From Cyclobacteriaceae bacterium (lineage in GTDB: Bacteria > Bacteroidota > Bacteroidia > Cytophagales > Cyclobacteriaceae): 64,000 bases of DNA. The notes beneath the pieces are model-generated. The model was not told the DNA's origin. It searched no databases and was given only the letters and a program-made list of their open reading frames with translations. The stretch covers positions 1 through 64,000 of the forward strand of contig JANQOR010000040.1 of the NCBI GenBank assembly GCA_028285685.1. The letters run 5' to 3'. This document shows, one piece after another, positions 33,579-43,200 of the stretch (its first letter is position 1; each line of letters begins with the position of its first letter). The position numbers and the translations under genes are program-made.

Positions 33579-33905
33579 ATGAAGAAGACGAAATTGGGAG
33601 AATTTGAGGAACTGGTGCTTTTGGCAGTAATGGCCTTGCGAAAAGAGGCGTATGGTGTAGCAATCAAGCGTGAGTTGGAAGAGCGAATGGGGGAGTTGCT
33701 TAGTGTAGGCTCGGTTCAATCAGCGCTGAAACGGATGATAGAAAAAGGATTCCTGACCTCCGAATGGGCGGAAGCTGAAAAGGTGAGAGGAGGTAGACGT
33801 AAGCGCATTTATCAGGTCACTAGTCAGGCTCAAGAGGTCCTGCAGGAGATGAAGGATATTCGGGCCTCTCTTTGGACCACCATAGTAAACGTTCAGAATG
33901 CCTGA
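33579..33905 (+). CDS. PadR-family transcriptional regulator
   Basis: The 108-residue minimal PadR repressor (KLGEFEELVLLAVMALRKEAYGVAIKREL, then VGSVQSALKRMIEKGFLTSEW and VRGGRRKRIYQVTSQAQ) is the third in the window. Its last 8 bp overlap the start of a large permease gene, so the two are coupled. Its recognition segment (GSVQSALKRMIEKGFLT) differs from the two other PadR proteins (AIHSVLRRLE), and its operator candidate is a direct repeat rather than a TACAAA/TTTGTA dyad, which fits a separate specificity. Confidence 0.95.
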   Translation: MKKTKLGEFEELVLLAVMALRKEAYGVAIKRELEERMGELLSVGSVQSALKRMIEKGFLTSEWAEAEKVRGGRRKRIYQVTSQAQEVLQEMKDIRASLWTTIVNVQNA

Positions 33906-36579
33906 GAGTAAGCTTAGAAAGGAGGCAACTGAACCGCCATTATGGCCACTGAGAATTATTCGTCGTCTGGTTAGGAGCGAATACCTGGAGGAAATAGAGG
34001 GAGATATGATAGAAGAGTTTCACTATCACGTCGAGAAATATTCCCTGAAACGAGCAAAGTACCTCTATACAAGAGAGCTAATCAAAGTCCTTCGGACAAA
34101 CCTCCTTCACAAATTTTTAGAAAATCAAAAACTTAATAGTATGGGGACCTTTATTCACTACGTCAAAATCGCATTCCGAAATCTTAGGAAACACAGGGTT
34201 TACTCGTCAATTAAAATTGGAGGATTCTCTATAGGTATTGCCATCAGCCTACTGATCTGCTTGTTTGTTCGAGAAGAAATCAAGGTTGATCGCCATCTCG
34301 CAGAAAAACCGATCTACAAGATTTTATATAAGAGTGATCGACCAGACCGCGCCTACAGGAGTGTCTCGGTTCCCCCCGTTTTGGCACCTTCACTGAAAAA
34401 AGACTATCTAGATGTGAGAGAGACTGGTCGAATCCTAGTCTTCGATGGATTTGGTGATGCCGGCGGAAACCTCTTTCGTCCAGCAGATCAACAGACGAGC
34501 ATTTATGAAGAGAAATTTGGTTACGCGGACCAATCCATAATCAAAATGTTGGATTTTAAGTTGGTGTACGGCGATGCTGCTACTGCACTAGCTGAACCTT
34601 TCACTATGATCATTTCTGACTCGAAGGCGCAAAAGTACTTTCCTGACGAGGATCCTACAGGGAAAGTAGTTTACATCAACGAAAACCTGGAGCAACCATA
34701 TGTGATCAAGGGCGTCTACCAAGACCTAGTGAACTCACACCTCCGATCGGTAGATTTCTTTTTCACATTGTCCGGCAAGGAATTTTGGAGAAATGAACAG
34801 ACCAGCTGGTGTTGCTATAACTACTTGACTTTCATTGAGTTAGAACCAGGAACGAGTGAAAGTGCCTTTAGAGCGAAGCTGAAATCTATTCACGATAACT
34901 ACTTCGTTACCTATGAAAAAGATAGTGATCCCAAATATGCGGAACTAATTGAGGAGCACAATACACTGGATATGCAGCACGTGGCTGACGTGTATCTTCA
35001 CTCCAAGGACATCTACACATTTCTAGCTCTTGGTGATGTGCGGATTGTTACTGCGTTTGGAGCTATCGCTTTTTTCATACTGCTACTTGCATGTATGAAC
35101 TTCGTCAACCTGACAACCGCTAACAGCGCCCAACGATCTAGAGAAATCGGCCTGAGAAAGGCAGTGGGGTCTGGAAGATCGGGTGTTATGCAACAGTTCC
35201 TTATTGAAGCTGAAGTTCTTAGTGTGATCTCGGTAATACTTGGGGCAAGTATGGCATGGTTGTCAATGCCGTTCTTTAATCAAATTGTGGGGAAGACGAT
35301 CGTATTTCCGTATGGAGAACCTCTCTTCTATCTCCTGCTTGCAGCTTTCTCTATCATAATTGGACTGGTCTCGGGTATTTACCCAGCGCTTTATCTTTCC
35401 GGAATCAAGGCCATTTCAGTTCTGGGCGGTCAGCTGAAAATAAGCGGAAGCGGGCAGGGACGATACTTACGAAGTACCCTGGTCGTTTTTCAGTTTGCCA
35501 TCTCCATGTTTCTGATCATCGGAGCGGTCATTGTGTACAAACAGATGAGCCATATTCTCAATCGCGATCTTGGCTATAGCAAGGATCAGGTTTTAATGGT
35601 ACATGGTACGGGCACCATGCAGGAGCAGACTATGAAGACATTTAGGGAGGAGCTAGAAAATCTACCTGAAGTGGTTTCGCTTAGCATGAGCAATTCACTC
35701 CCCGTCGAAGGGACTCACAGGAATGGTAATATGTTTTGGAAAGAGGGAATGAAAAACATTGAGGAGGGAATCGCAGGCCAGTTCTGGCGAGCAGACGACA
35801 ACTACTTTGAGACACTGGGCTTGACGATTCAGCAGGGAAGACCCTTTAGCAACGAATTGGCTTCCGATTCCATTTCTGTTGTCATCAATGAGGCAATGGC
35901 AGAACAACTCGGCTTGGATGATCCGGTTGATGCCTACGTCGAAAATTGGGGTAAATGGAAAGTGGTTGGTGTAGTAAAAAATTTCAACTTCGATCATCTA
36001 AAAGAAGATATACGACCTCTTCTAATAGCCAGGACCCGATCTGCAGACCTGATGGCTGTGAAAATTCAGGCTAACGACATTCAGTCCACCGTCGCAAAGA
36101 TTGATCGGCTGTGGGAATCCATGAATCCTAAGCAGGCAATTCGACTCAGTTTTCTAGATCAACGTTTTGAAGCAATGTACGAAGAGGTCACCCGCACCCG
36201 GACAATTTTTCTTGCATTCGCAGTGTTTGCCCTCATTGTGGCTTGTCTTGGTCTTACCGGTTTGTCCATTTATACTGTGGCCGTAAGAACCAAGGAAATT
36301 ACCATCAGAAAAGTGCTTGGAGCTTCCGTTCAGACGCTACTTCGCCTGCTTACCTTTGAGTACCTGAAGTTAGTGTTGCTATCAATGGTTTTTGCAATGC
36401 CTTTGGCCTGGTTTGTTGCACAAGGTTGGCTCGAAGATTTTTCCTACCGCATACCTCAGATTTGGGATGCCTTTTTGCTTGGTGCAGTTGTGCTTATTTT
36501 GGTAGCTGCCATGGTCGTAAGCTTTCAATCAATTCGTGCTGCTTTGAGCAATCCTGCCACCGGCTTAAGAGATGAGTAG
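33898..36579 (+). CDS. FtsX/MacB-like ABC permease with N-terminal prefix domain
   Basis: The 893-residue permease has a prefix domain that differs from the other three (EPPLWPLRIIRRLVRSEYLEEIEGDMIEEFHYHVEKYSLKRAK). It is followed by a membrane helix (VYSSIKIGGFSIGIAISLLICLFV), a MacB-like periplasmic domain, an FtsX domain (FGAIAFFILLLACMNFVNLTTA, EIGLRKAVGSGRSGV), a second periplasmic domain and a second FtsX domain (EITIRKVLGASVQTLLRLL) ending NPATGLRDE. It overlaps its PadR gene by 8 bp. No ATPase gene is nearby. A stem-loop follows at 36582-36631, before a membrane AraC regulator gene. Confidence 0.93.
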   Translation: MPESKLRKEATEPPLWPLRIIRRLVRSEYLEEIEGDMIEEFHYHVEKYSLKRAKYLYTRELIKVLRTNLLHKFLENQKLNSMGTFIHYVKIAFRNLRKHRVYSSIKIGGFSIGIAISLLICLFVREEIKVDRHLAEKPIYKILYKSDRPDRAYRSVSVPPVLAPSLKKDYLDVRETGRILVFDGFGDAGGNLFRPADQQTSIYEEKFGYADQSIIKMLDFKLVYGDAATALAEPFTMIISDSKAQKYFPDEDPTGKVVYINENLEQPYVIKGVYQDLVNSHLRSVDFFFTLSGKEFWRNEQTSWCCYNYLTFIELEPGTSESAFRAKLKSIHDNYFVTYEKDSDPKYAELIEEHNTLDMQHVADVYLHSKDIYTFLALGDVRIVTAFGAIAFFILLLACMNFVNLTTANSAQRSREIGLRKAVGSGRSGVMQQFLIEAEVLSVISVILGASMAWLSMPFFNQIVGKTIVFPYGEPLFYLLLAAFSIIIGLVSGIYPALYLSGIKAISVLGGQLKISGSGQGRYLRSTLVVFQFAISMFLIIGAVIVYKQMSHILNRDLGYSKDQVLMVHGTGTMQEQTMKTFREELENLPEVVSLSMSNSLPVEGTHRNGNMFWKEGMKNIEEGIAGQFWRADDNYFETLGLTIQQGRPFSNELASDSISVVINEAMAEQLGLDDPVDAYVENWGKWKVVGVVKNFNFDHLKEDIRPLLIARTRSADLMAVKIQANDIQSTVAKIDRLWESMNPKQAIRLSFLDQRFEAMYEEVTRTRTIFLAFAVFALIVACLGLTGLSIYTVAVRTKEITIRKVLGASVQTLLRLLTFEYLKLVLLSMVFAMPLAWFVAQGWLEDFSYRIPQIWDAFLLGAVVLILVAAMVVSFQSIRAALSNPATGLRDE

Positions 36580-36581
36580 GA

Positions 36582-36631
36582 GATAGCCAATTGCAATAAC
36601 CGGCTGATCGATCCTGGGCGGTTTGGCTATC
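36582..36631 (+). terminator. Stem-loop between permease and AraC genes
   Basis: GATAGCCAA (36582-36590) pairs perfectly with TTGGCTATC (36623-36631), and an inner AACCG/CGGTT pair (36598-36602 with 36619-36623) can extend the fold. It begins 3 bp after the permease stop and ends 18 bp before the TTG start of the AraC gene. No T-run follows, so it may be a terminator or a structure that limits translation of the next gene. Confidence 0.45.
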
Positions 36632-36648
36632 TTCGTTGAAAAATACCC

Positions 36649-37767
36649 TTGACCTTTCTCAACACGATACCTCTGATCGGTGCACTTGCCGCCTTACTGC
36701 TTGGGGTCGTTATTCTGACTAACAGGAATCAGAATAAACGAGCACGATATACGTTGAGCCTGATCGTTTTTCTCAATGCTCACAATCTGTTCGAGTCGTA
36801 TTTTTATTACAACGATGTGACATGGGAGGGCCTTGGACTCTCTTATTTACACTATCATCTCATTGGTGCCCTTTTTCTCCTCTACACCTACTTTTTATTC
36901 CGCATCAAAGTAAACCTCAAGTTTTGGATTGCAGTAATCATAGTTTTTACCGTAGCAAGGTTGATCGTGCTGGAACCGATTGATGATGATATTTTGGACA
37001 CAGCTACCAGTTTTACCCCTGAGTTGCTAAGCCTAATTGCAGATAACTTTCTCTCAATTTTTCTAAACATAAGTCTCCTGTTGCTTGCCTTTCTCAAGAT
37101 CAGAAGGGTCAGTTTTGTGGTCAACCTCACGAATGCGGAAAAGATTAGCTATCAATGGTTAAAAAGGCTCCTGCTTATTTCGATCGTGCTTTACATTGCT
37201 ATCTTCATAAGCAGTTTCGTCTCCATTTTTGATGAAGAGGAGTGGCTCATTTATTTCAAGATCGAATCGGTATTCAATAGCATCTTTTCGTTGTCATTAG
37301 TGTATTCGACGATGCGTTTTCCTGTTTTTGCCTTGCATGGCGACTTTCGTGACTTGTCTGAAGAGAGTCGAAAAAAATATGCCAAGTCCTCGCTGACACC
37401 GGAGGCTTTGGATAAGTTGTGGCTGGAGCTGACGAATATCATGAGTGAAGAAAAGCCGTACCTTGACCCTGAATATCGATTGAATGATCTCGCTACGAGG
37501 CTGGACAAATCTGTTCACCATGTTTCACAAGCGGTTAATGAAAAGAAAGGAGTCGGTTTTTCAGACTTCATTAATCAATTCCGGGTCGAAGACGCAAAAA
37601 AACTCCTTGCCTCTGGTCGAGCAAACCAGGTGACGATCCTGGCGATCTCGCTGGAGTCTGGCTTTAACAGCAAGACCGCCTTCTACAACACATTTAAGAA
37701 AGTGACAGGCAAAACTCCAACCGATTTCATTAAAGGGATAGAGTCACAAAACACCTCGCAAGACTAG
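36649..37767 (+). CDS. Membrane-anchored AraC-family regulator (TTG start)
   Basis: The start must be after the in-frame stop at 36637-36639, and no ATG lies near, so TTG at 36649 is used (M-TFLNTIPLIGALAALLLGVVIL). About seven membrane helices cover residues 1-225, and the C-terminal ~100 residues form the AraC double helix-turn-helix (YRLNDLATRLDKSVHHVSQAVNEKKGVGFSDFINQFRVEDAKKLL, then ILAISLESGFNSKTAFYNTFKKVTGKTPTDF). It resembles the protein at 4045-5082. Targets are unknown. A weak TTG start behind a stem-loop suggests low or conditional expression. Confidence 0.92.
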   Translation: MTFLNTIPLIGALAALLLGVVILTNRNQNKRARYTLSLIVFLNAHNLFESYFYYNDVTWEGLGLSYLHYHLIGALFLLYTYFLFRIKVNLKFWIAVIIVFTVARLIVLEPIDDDILDTATSFTPELLSLIADNFLSIFLNISLLLLAFLKIRRVSFVVNLTNAEKISYQWLKRLLLISIVLYIAIFISSFVSIFDEEEWLIYFKIESVFNSIFSLSLVYSTMRFPVFALHGDFRDLSEESRKKYAKSSLTPEALDKLWLELTNIMSEEKPYLDPEYRLNDLATRLDKSVHHVSQAVNEKKGVGFSDFINQFRVEDAKKLLASGRANQVTILAISLESGFNSKTAFYNTFKKVTGKTPTDFIKGIESQNTSQD

Positions 37768-37778
37768 TCCCACAAGGT

Positions 37779-37794
37779 TCCCGATGAATCGGGA
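37779..37794 (+). repeat. Short GC-rich hairpin (TCCCGA-TGAA-TCGGGA)
   Basis: A perfect 6-bp stem with a four-base loop lies 12 bp after the AraC stop. Hairpins of the form TCCCGAT..ATCGGGA are common as scattered intergenic elements in Bacteroidota, and related TCCCGA sequence recurs at 37817. No T-run follows, so I call it a repeat rather than a terminator. Confidence 0.45.
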
Positions 37795-37887
37795 CAGGTT
37801 CATTCAGATTTGATAGTCCCGAATCATAGGGAAGGAAGCTTTTTAACTAGGCCGAACCAAGCTTTGCTTCAAAAACAAAAACTGAAC

Positions 37888-38265
37888 ATGATGAAATTAC
37901 TAATGCCAACGCTCGTGACCATCGCAGGATTTTCGGTTGCGGCGCAATCAAAATCTGATTTTACCAAAAAGTGGGAAATCGAAGGTTACGTCTACTTCGG
38001 GATAACATTTTCTCCGGAAGAAGAGGAAAAGGACGACTTCCTACACTTTCATGATAACGGAACATTTTCTAGCAGAGAGGTAGGAAAGGTGGAGACGGGG
38101 ACTTGGAAATGGTTGGAGGGAGAAGAGGAAATTCAGGTTTTTCAAGACGAGGAGTCACTTGTTATGAAAGTGGTAGAAGTCAGGGAAGACGAATTAACGC
38201 TTTTGCTGGAAGAAGATGGTGATAGTATCAAAGTAAAATATCGGGCAGCTCCGAACCGGAATTAA
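37888..38265 (+). CDS. Small secreted lipocalin-like protein
   Basis: The ATG pair at 37888/37891 gives a signal peptide (MMKLLMPTLVTIAGFSVAAQ); the longer frame crosses the intergenic hairpin region. The mature ~105 residues are strongly acidic and strand-rich (WEIEGYVYFGITFSPEEEEKDDFLHFHDNGTFSSREVGKVETGTWKWLEGEEEIQVF). The pattern of FHDNGTF, G.W.W and repeated short strands is that of small lipocalin-like (DUF4923/DUF5004-type) proteins in Bacteroidota. It lies 14 bp upstream of the sterol-desaturase-family gene and may be cotranscribed with it. Ligand unknown. Confidence 0.78.
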   Translation: MMKLLMPTLVTIAGFSVAAQSKSDFTKKWEIEGYVYFGITFSPEEEEKDDFLHFHDNGTFSSREVGKVETGTWKWLEGEEEIQVFQDEESLVMKVVEVREDELTLLLEEDGDSIKVKYRAAPNRN

Positions 38266-38279
38266 AGTTAGAACTCAAA

Positions 38280-39176
38280 ATGACAGAAATTATGGAAGAT
38301 TTGGTAGCCAAAGCAGAAGAGAATGTAGGACTAGTAATTGCAGGGATTTTCATTTTCTCAATAGGACTTGCTGTCGTGGAATTCCTATGGGAGTGGCATA
38401 AGAACAAATTGACGAAACGGAGGTTAGGGGAGATGCTTTCGAGCTTTATGGTTTTCATACCTGCTCAGCTAACGGAGAAAGCAGCGACTGCAGTTTTTAT
38501 TGGAGGATTTTTCGTCCTGGATAGCTTTATTCCCTGGCAGATACCTGTCAACGGATGGACGACGTTGTTGGCCATTCTTGTAATCGATTTTCTCTATTAC
38601 TGGGAACATCGATGGGAACATGAGATACGACTTCTGTGGAGTTACCACTCGATCCATCACAGCTCGCCCATTTACAACTACACTACTGCTTTGCGGGTAT
38701 CGTTCATTGACAATTTTGTTACGTGGGTATTTTTCCTACCTGCGATTGCGATGGGATTTCACCCGGTTGTTGTCCTGATTGCGATTGTATTTATCCTAAC
38801 GTACCAGTTTTGGATCCACACGGAGCTCATTCAAAAGATGGGTTGGTTTGAACTGGTTTTCAATAGTCCATCACATCATCGAGTGCATCATGGGTCTGAT
38901 GAACTCTACCTCGATAAGAACTATGGCGCTTTTCTGATTATTTGGGATCGAATGTTTGGCACGTTCCAGGAGGAAGTATTCAGACCAACATATGGTCTGA
39001 CCAAGCAGATCGAAACCATTAACCCGGTAAAGGTCCACTTCTTTGAGTACATCAACATTTTCAAAGATCTCAGGAAGGCCAGGAGTGTCAGAGAATTTTT
39101 TGGCTATTTGTTCAAGGAGCCAGGATGGATCCCAAAGCAGAGCGAAGTTGTAAAAGAACCTTCCGGTGAGAATTAA
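38280..39176 (+). CDS. Sterol desaturase / fatty acid hydroxylase family protein
   Basis: The 298-residue integral membrane protein has several hydrophobic segments (about 17-35, 67-80, 95-108, 147-175). It shows the histidine clusters of the di-iron hydroxylase superfamily: HRWEH (110-114), HSIHH (123-127), His180 and HHRVHH (199-204). These enzymes insert oxygen or double bonds into lipids using O2. In Bacteroidota, related proteins act on carotenoids, sphingolipids or ornithine lipids, so the substrate cannot be fixed. The stop overlaps the next gene, an ABC membrane domain, by 11 bp, which suggests coupled expression. Confidence 0.92.
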   Translation: MTEIMEDLVAKAEENVGLVIAGIFIFSIGLAVVEFLWEWHKNKLTKRRLGEMLSSFMVFIPAQLTEKAATAVFIGGFFVLDSFIPWQIPVNGWTTLLAILVIDFLYYWEHRWEHEIRLLWSYHSIHHSSPIYNYTTALRVSFIDNFVTWVFFLPAIAMGFHPVVVLIAIVFILTYQFWIHTELIQKMGWFELVFNSPSHHRVHHGSDELYLDKNYGAFLIIWDRMFGTFQEEVFRPTYGLTKQIETINPVKVHFFEYINIFKDLRKARSVREFFGYLFKEPGWIPKQSEVVKEPSGEN

Positions 39177-39999
39177 AGACCTTTTCGTTCACTACAAGTG
39201 GCAGTTTATTTTTATGCTGCTACTTGTTTTACTAGATGCGGGACTAATTGTCTTGTTTCCACTGTTCATTGGCTATGCTATTGATGATGCAATGCTCAAG
39301 CAATTTGAAGGCCCAATTCTACTTGGTGTCCTCGGATTTGCAACACTTCTGGTTGGAGCATTTCGAAGGTTTTACGATTCCAGATTCTACGCGCGAGTGT
39401 TTGAAAAACTTGGAACTCAAATTGGCAGTAAAGAAAACGAACCTACGTCCACCCGAACAGCGCACCTTGGGTTTTTATCCGAAGTAGTAGAATTCCTGGA
39501 AAACTCTCTGCCCGAAATAGCCAATAACTTGGTTGGTCTGTTAGGGACACTGGCAATCATAGCAGCGATCGACTTTAGGGTATTTATCGGGTGCGTGATC
39601 ATTATGCTCGTGATCATTATCGTTTACTGGGTTACTGAAAAAAGAACGACCCGCTTCAATGCGTCCTACAATGATGAGCTTGAGCAACAGGTGAATGTTG
39701 TTACCAAAGACAGCCCAATCTTACTCCGAAGGCACCTTAAGCAACTCATGAAATGGAACATCAAGCTTTCCGATCTGGAGACAATCAATTTTTCAATCGT
39801 CTGGCTCTTCATGATGGCCTTCCTGGTTCTCGCTATTGTGATGGTAGCCTCAGACGCCGGTCTGAGTTTCGGCTCAATTTTTTCGCTTATTTTATACCTG
39901 TTCCAATTCATAGAATCGACAACTGTGATGCCTGTTTTCTATCAACAGTGGTTGAGGTTAAAGGAGATAACAGGAAGGTTGAAGAGTGTTGAGTTGTAG
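39166..39999 (+). CDS. ABC transporter six-helix membrane domain, no ATPase (GTG start)
   Basis: The 277-residue protein starts at GTG 39166, inside the end of the hydroxylase gene (11-bp overlap); no ATG upstream fits. It has six membrane segments (for example FIFMLLLVLLDAGLIVLFPLFIGYAI, LLGVLGFATLLVGAF, VGLLGTLAIIAAIDFRVFIGCVIIMLVIIIVYWV and LFMMAFLVLAIVMVASDAGLSFGSIFSLILYLFQF), arranged as in ABC exporter membrane domains. The ATPase half is absent and the gene ends cleanly, so this is not a truncation at a window edge. Such stand-alone domains are annotated in several Bacteroidota. Coupling to a lipid hydroxylase hints at a role in lipid handling. Confidence 0.85.
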   Translation: MRIKDLFVHYKWQFIFMLLLVLLDAGLIVLFPLFIGYAIDDAMLKQFEGPILLGVLGFATLLVGAFRRFYDSRFYARVFEKLGTQIGSKENEPTSTRTAHLGFLSEVVEFLENSLPEIANNLVGLLGTLAIIAAIDFRVFIGCVIIMLVIIIVYWVTEKRTTRFNASYNDELEQQVNVVTKDSPILLRRHLKQLMKWNIKLSDLETINFSIVWLFMMAFLVLAIVMVASDAGLSFGSIFSLILYLFQFIESTTVMPVFYQQWLRLKEITGRLKSVEL

Positions 40000-40275
40000 G
40001 CAATAAGTCTTTCTCTGCTCCATGTTTGCTTCAATTTACTTTAAGGGTTTAATGGAAGTAATTTTCCATCGGAAAACAATCAGAATAAAATATGTTTTAG
40101 ATGTCAAAAAATGAATGTAAAATTCGATAATTAATCATTTTTCCAACTATTGTATTGATTGATGAGTCTTATACAAAACAAACAACTGCTGCAGCTCAAG
40201 TTTTGTTCGTGAATTGGTAGATGATCTAACAGGTCTAAACCCGTATGTGTCATCTGGTTAACTAAATTAGTTCGA

Positions 40276-43200
40276 ATGCGGTTGAGATTATTACTTGTAG
40301 TTGTTTTATCCCACCATATGGGGTCCTCCATAGTTGGTCAGAACCTATTAAAAAGTCGGACCTCAAGCTATCATACCAGAATTTATAAACTGACGGAAAA
40401 GGAAGCTGAAAACATCTATGGAGATAAAAGATGGAGCATTGACACAACCTACTTCCATACATTAATCGATACGTATCCTACTGATAGCTCTTACAAGAAA
40501 CAGTTACCTCCAGGTCACTACCTGAGAACATTTATTCGCAAGGATAAATTGAAGTTGGACATCACATCTGTTCAAAGTTATTATGTGGAGATTCTGAATA
40601 ACAGTTCCGACTTGCAGATTAAAGTTTTTGACAAAAGTGGAGGTATAATTGAGATCGCGAAAGTTAAGATCCGAAACAGGACCATTGGTTTTGATAAGAA
40701 GACTCAGACCTATCGTATTAAACAGGCCAACAGAAGAGGACTACTTAAGATTGCTTATGATGGTGAAACAGCTTTTTACAACCTGAGCAAATCGTATAAT
40801 AACTCTCGCGCAAAGCGAGTTTTTAATAAAACTGTTTATGGCACGCCTTTGAGGTACTTCTGGAGACCAGTCAATTTTGTTGTTAAAATTCCCATTGATG
40901 GAGTCAAGTCTATTTCCAGAAGATATGCCTACGGTACTATCTCTGCAACTGCGCAATTTTTTTCTCGAATTTATCACTCGGTTGCCTGCTTGTTTGATGA
41001 TTACTACTGCGCCAGTAGTGATTCCTACAGATTTGAACGACGCTACATGGGCTACTTAGCCTTTAGCCAGCCGAAGTACCTTCCTGGTGACACCGTGAAG
41101 CTGAAAGCATTTATTACTAATCGCAGGGGCAAGCCTTTGAATAGAATGGTGGAAGTGGCCCTTCAGAAAAGTTACGACAACATCATCAAACTAACTGAGC
41201 TACTACCGTATCAAAAGGGCGGATATTCCTATGAGTTTCCCATTCATGATACGCTGGATCTTACTCTTGACAAATCCTACCGTATTAAGCTGCAGAAGCG
41301 GGAGTTCAAGGTCTACATTTCCAAATATTTTAAATATGAGGAATATGAGCTTTCCAAGAACAGGCTTGAGTTGAATGCACCCAAGAAGAAATTTTACCTC
41401 GGAGACACTGTGTTTGTTGATGTCTCAGGAAAAGATGAAAATGATCTGAATCTTCTTGATGGGGAACTTGAAATTCTGGTCAGGCCAAAAACTATTACTT
41501 CTTACTTTGACGATCAGGTTTTTGCATCAGATACACTTCACTATTTAAAAATTCCTTTGGAGCCGTCACGAGAAACACGGGTCAAATTCCCTTCATCCGT
41601 ATTTCCCAAGATCAACCTTGACTTCAATGTGGATGTCACCTTACGTACCTCTGACAATGAGCGAATGGTTGAGCAAGAGACATTGGAATACAGCCACGAA
41701 TTGAGAGAAATCTCTTACGATCTCAGGGGAGACTCCATACACATTGATTACCTGTTGAATGGAAGATCTTCAGCGCGAAGAGGTCTGATTTACGGTAGTG
41801 ATGCTTTTGGTAATGGTGTTGATACGCTTAATGCTGAATTCCCATACACGGTGTTGATCAATCCTTACTACCATAAATACAACGTTGAAGTCTTGGAGAC
41901 AAAGAGAAGCTTTTCGATCCACAAGGAACCCGCACTTCTAACATTCCAAAGTACGCGAAGTAGCGACTCGCTGGAGATAAGATCTACAAATCCCAGAAAC
42001 CTCTCATTTAACTATTCTTTATATAAGGCAAATAATGAAATAGACCGGGGATTTATAGATACTCTTGTCGTTCAAAAGAAAATAAGCACGAGTCAGAGTT
42101 TTCACCTTTCCGTCCAGTATTTATGGGGAGGTCGTGTGCATGAGGAGAACTACGAAGTACCATTCTTGCGAGACCAACTCCAACTAGAGTTAGATGCCCC
42201 TCCGGTGATCTATCCAGGACAAGAAGTAGAAATCGAGGTCTCAGTTCGGGATGCTAATGGAAAGCCTGTTCCAGATACGGATGTTCTTGTTCATGGGCTC
42301 ACGAAAAAGTTTGAATCGAATCCTGTCGGATTACCTAGATTGGCCAAGGGCCCACGGGATCGTCAACTGATTAATACATTTAGGCTGAGTCGGGATCCTT
42401 TCTTTCAAAAGGAGCGCAGCTACGATTTCAATTACTGGAATCCGCTTCATGTTCTTGATTCGATAGCCTACTTCCAATTCTTATACCCTGGAAATAATGT
42501 CTATAAATTTGAATACTCACCAAGAGGAGGTGCTACTCAGTTTTCTCCTTTCGTCATCAAGAAGGGTGTTATCCAACCCGTCAGTATAGTCTACGTTGAT
42601 CGGCAACCGGTCTACTTTAGTTGGTCAGCAAATTCAGCGTACTCTTTCAGAGTTAGTAGTGGATACCACAAAATTGAAATTCGTACAAGGGACAAACTAT
42701 TTGTACTTGATAGTATGCTCTTTTCTTCAGGCAAGAAGCAGATCTTCAGCATAGACGAAGAAAACTTACCGCCCAATGTTAGATCTTATGATAGGTCTCC
42801 GCAGTTGACTGATTATGAAAAGAAAAATTTGATACGATACACCGTACCTTTTCGAAACACCTTTAGAAACAAATATGGATATTTCAGGCAAGGGACCAAT
42901 TTCTTCCCTGTTTTTCAAAACGCAGACAAATTCCTTGCTGGACCTATGTCAAGTAGACTAGCACAGTTCAGGTTGATCGATGGTTTTGAACATCATTTTA
43001 CTCCAGAGAACAATTTTGAATATGAATTCAGGGAAGGACTTATAAAGATGCGAAGCGTTGATTTGACTGATAGGATCAGGACCTCAGGAGTGAGCGTAGA
43101 GAGGTTCAGTGACGAGGTTTGGAACAGGCGAATGATCGAAGGCCGCTGGAGAGAAGAAATTGCAAGGAGAAGAAAAAGTGCCAGGAAATACGCAAATCCA

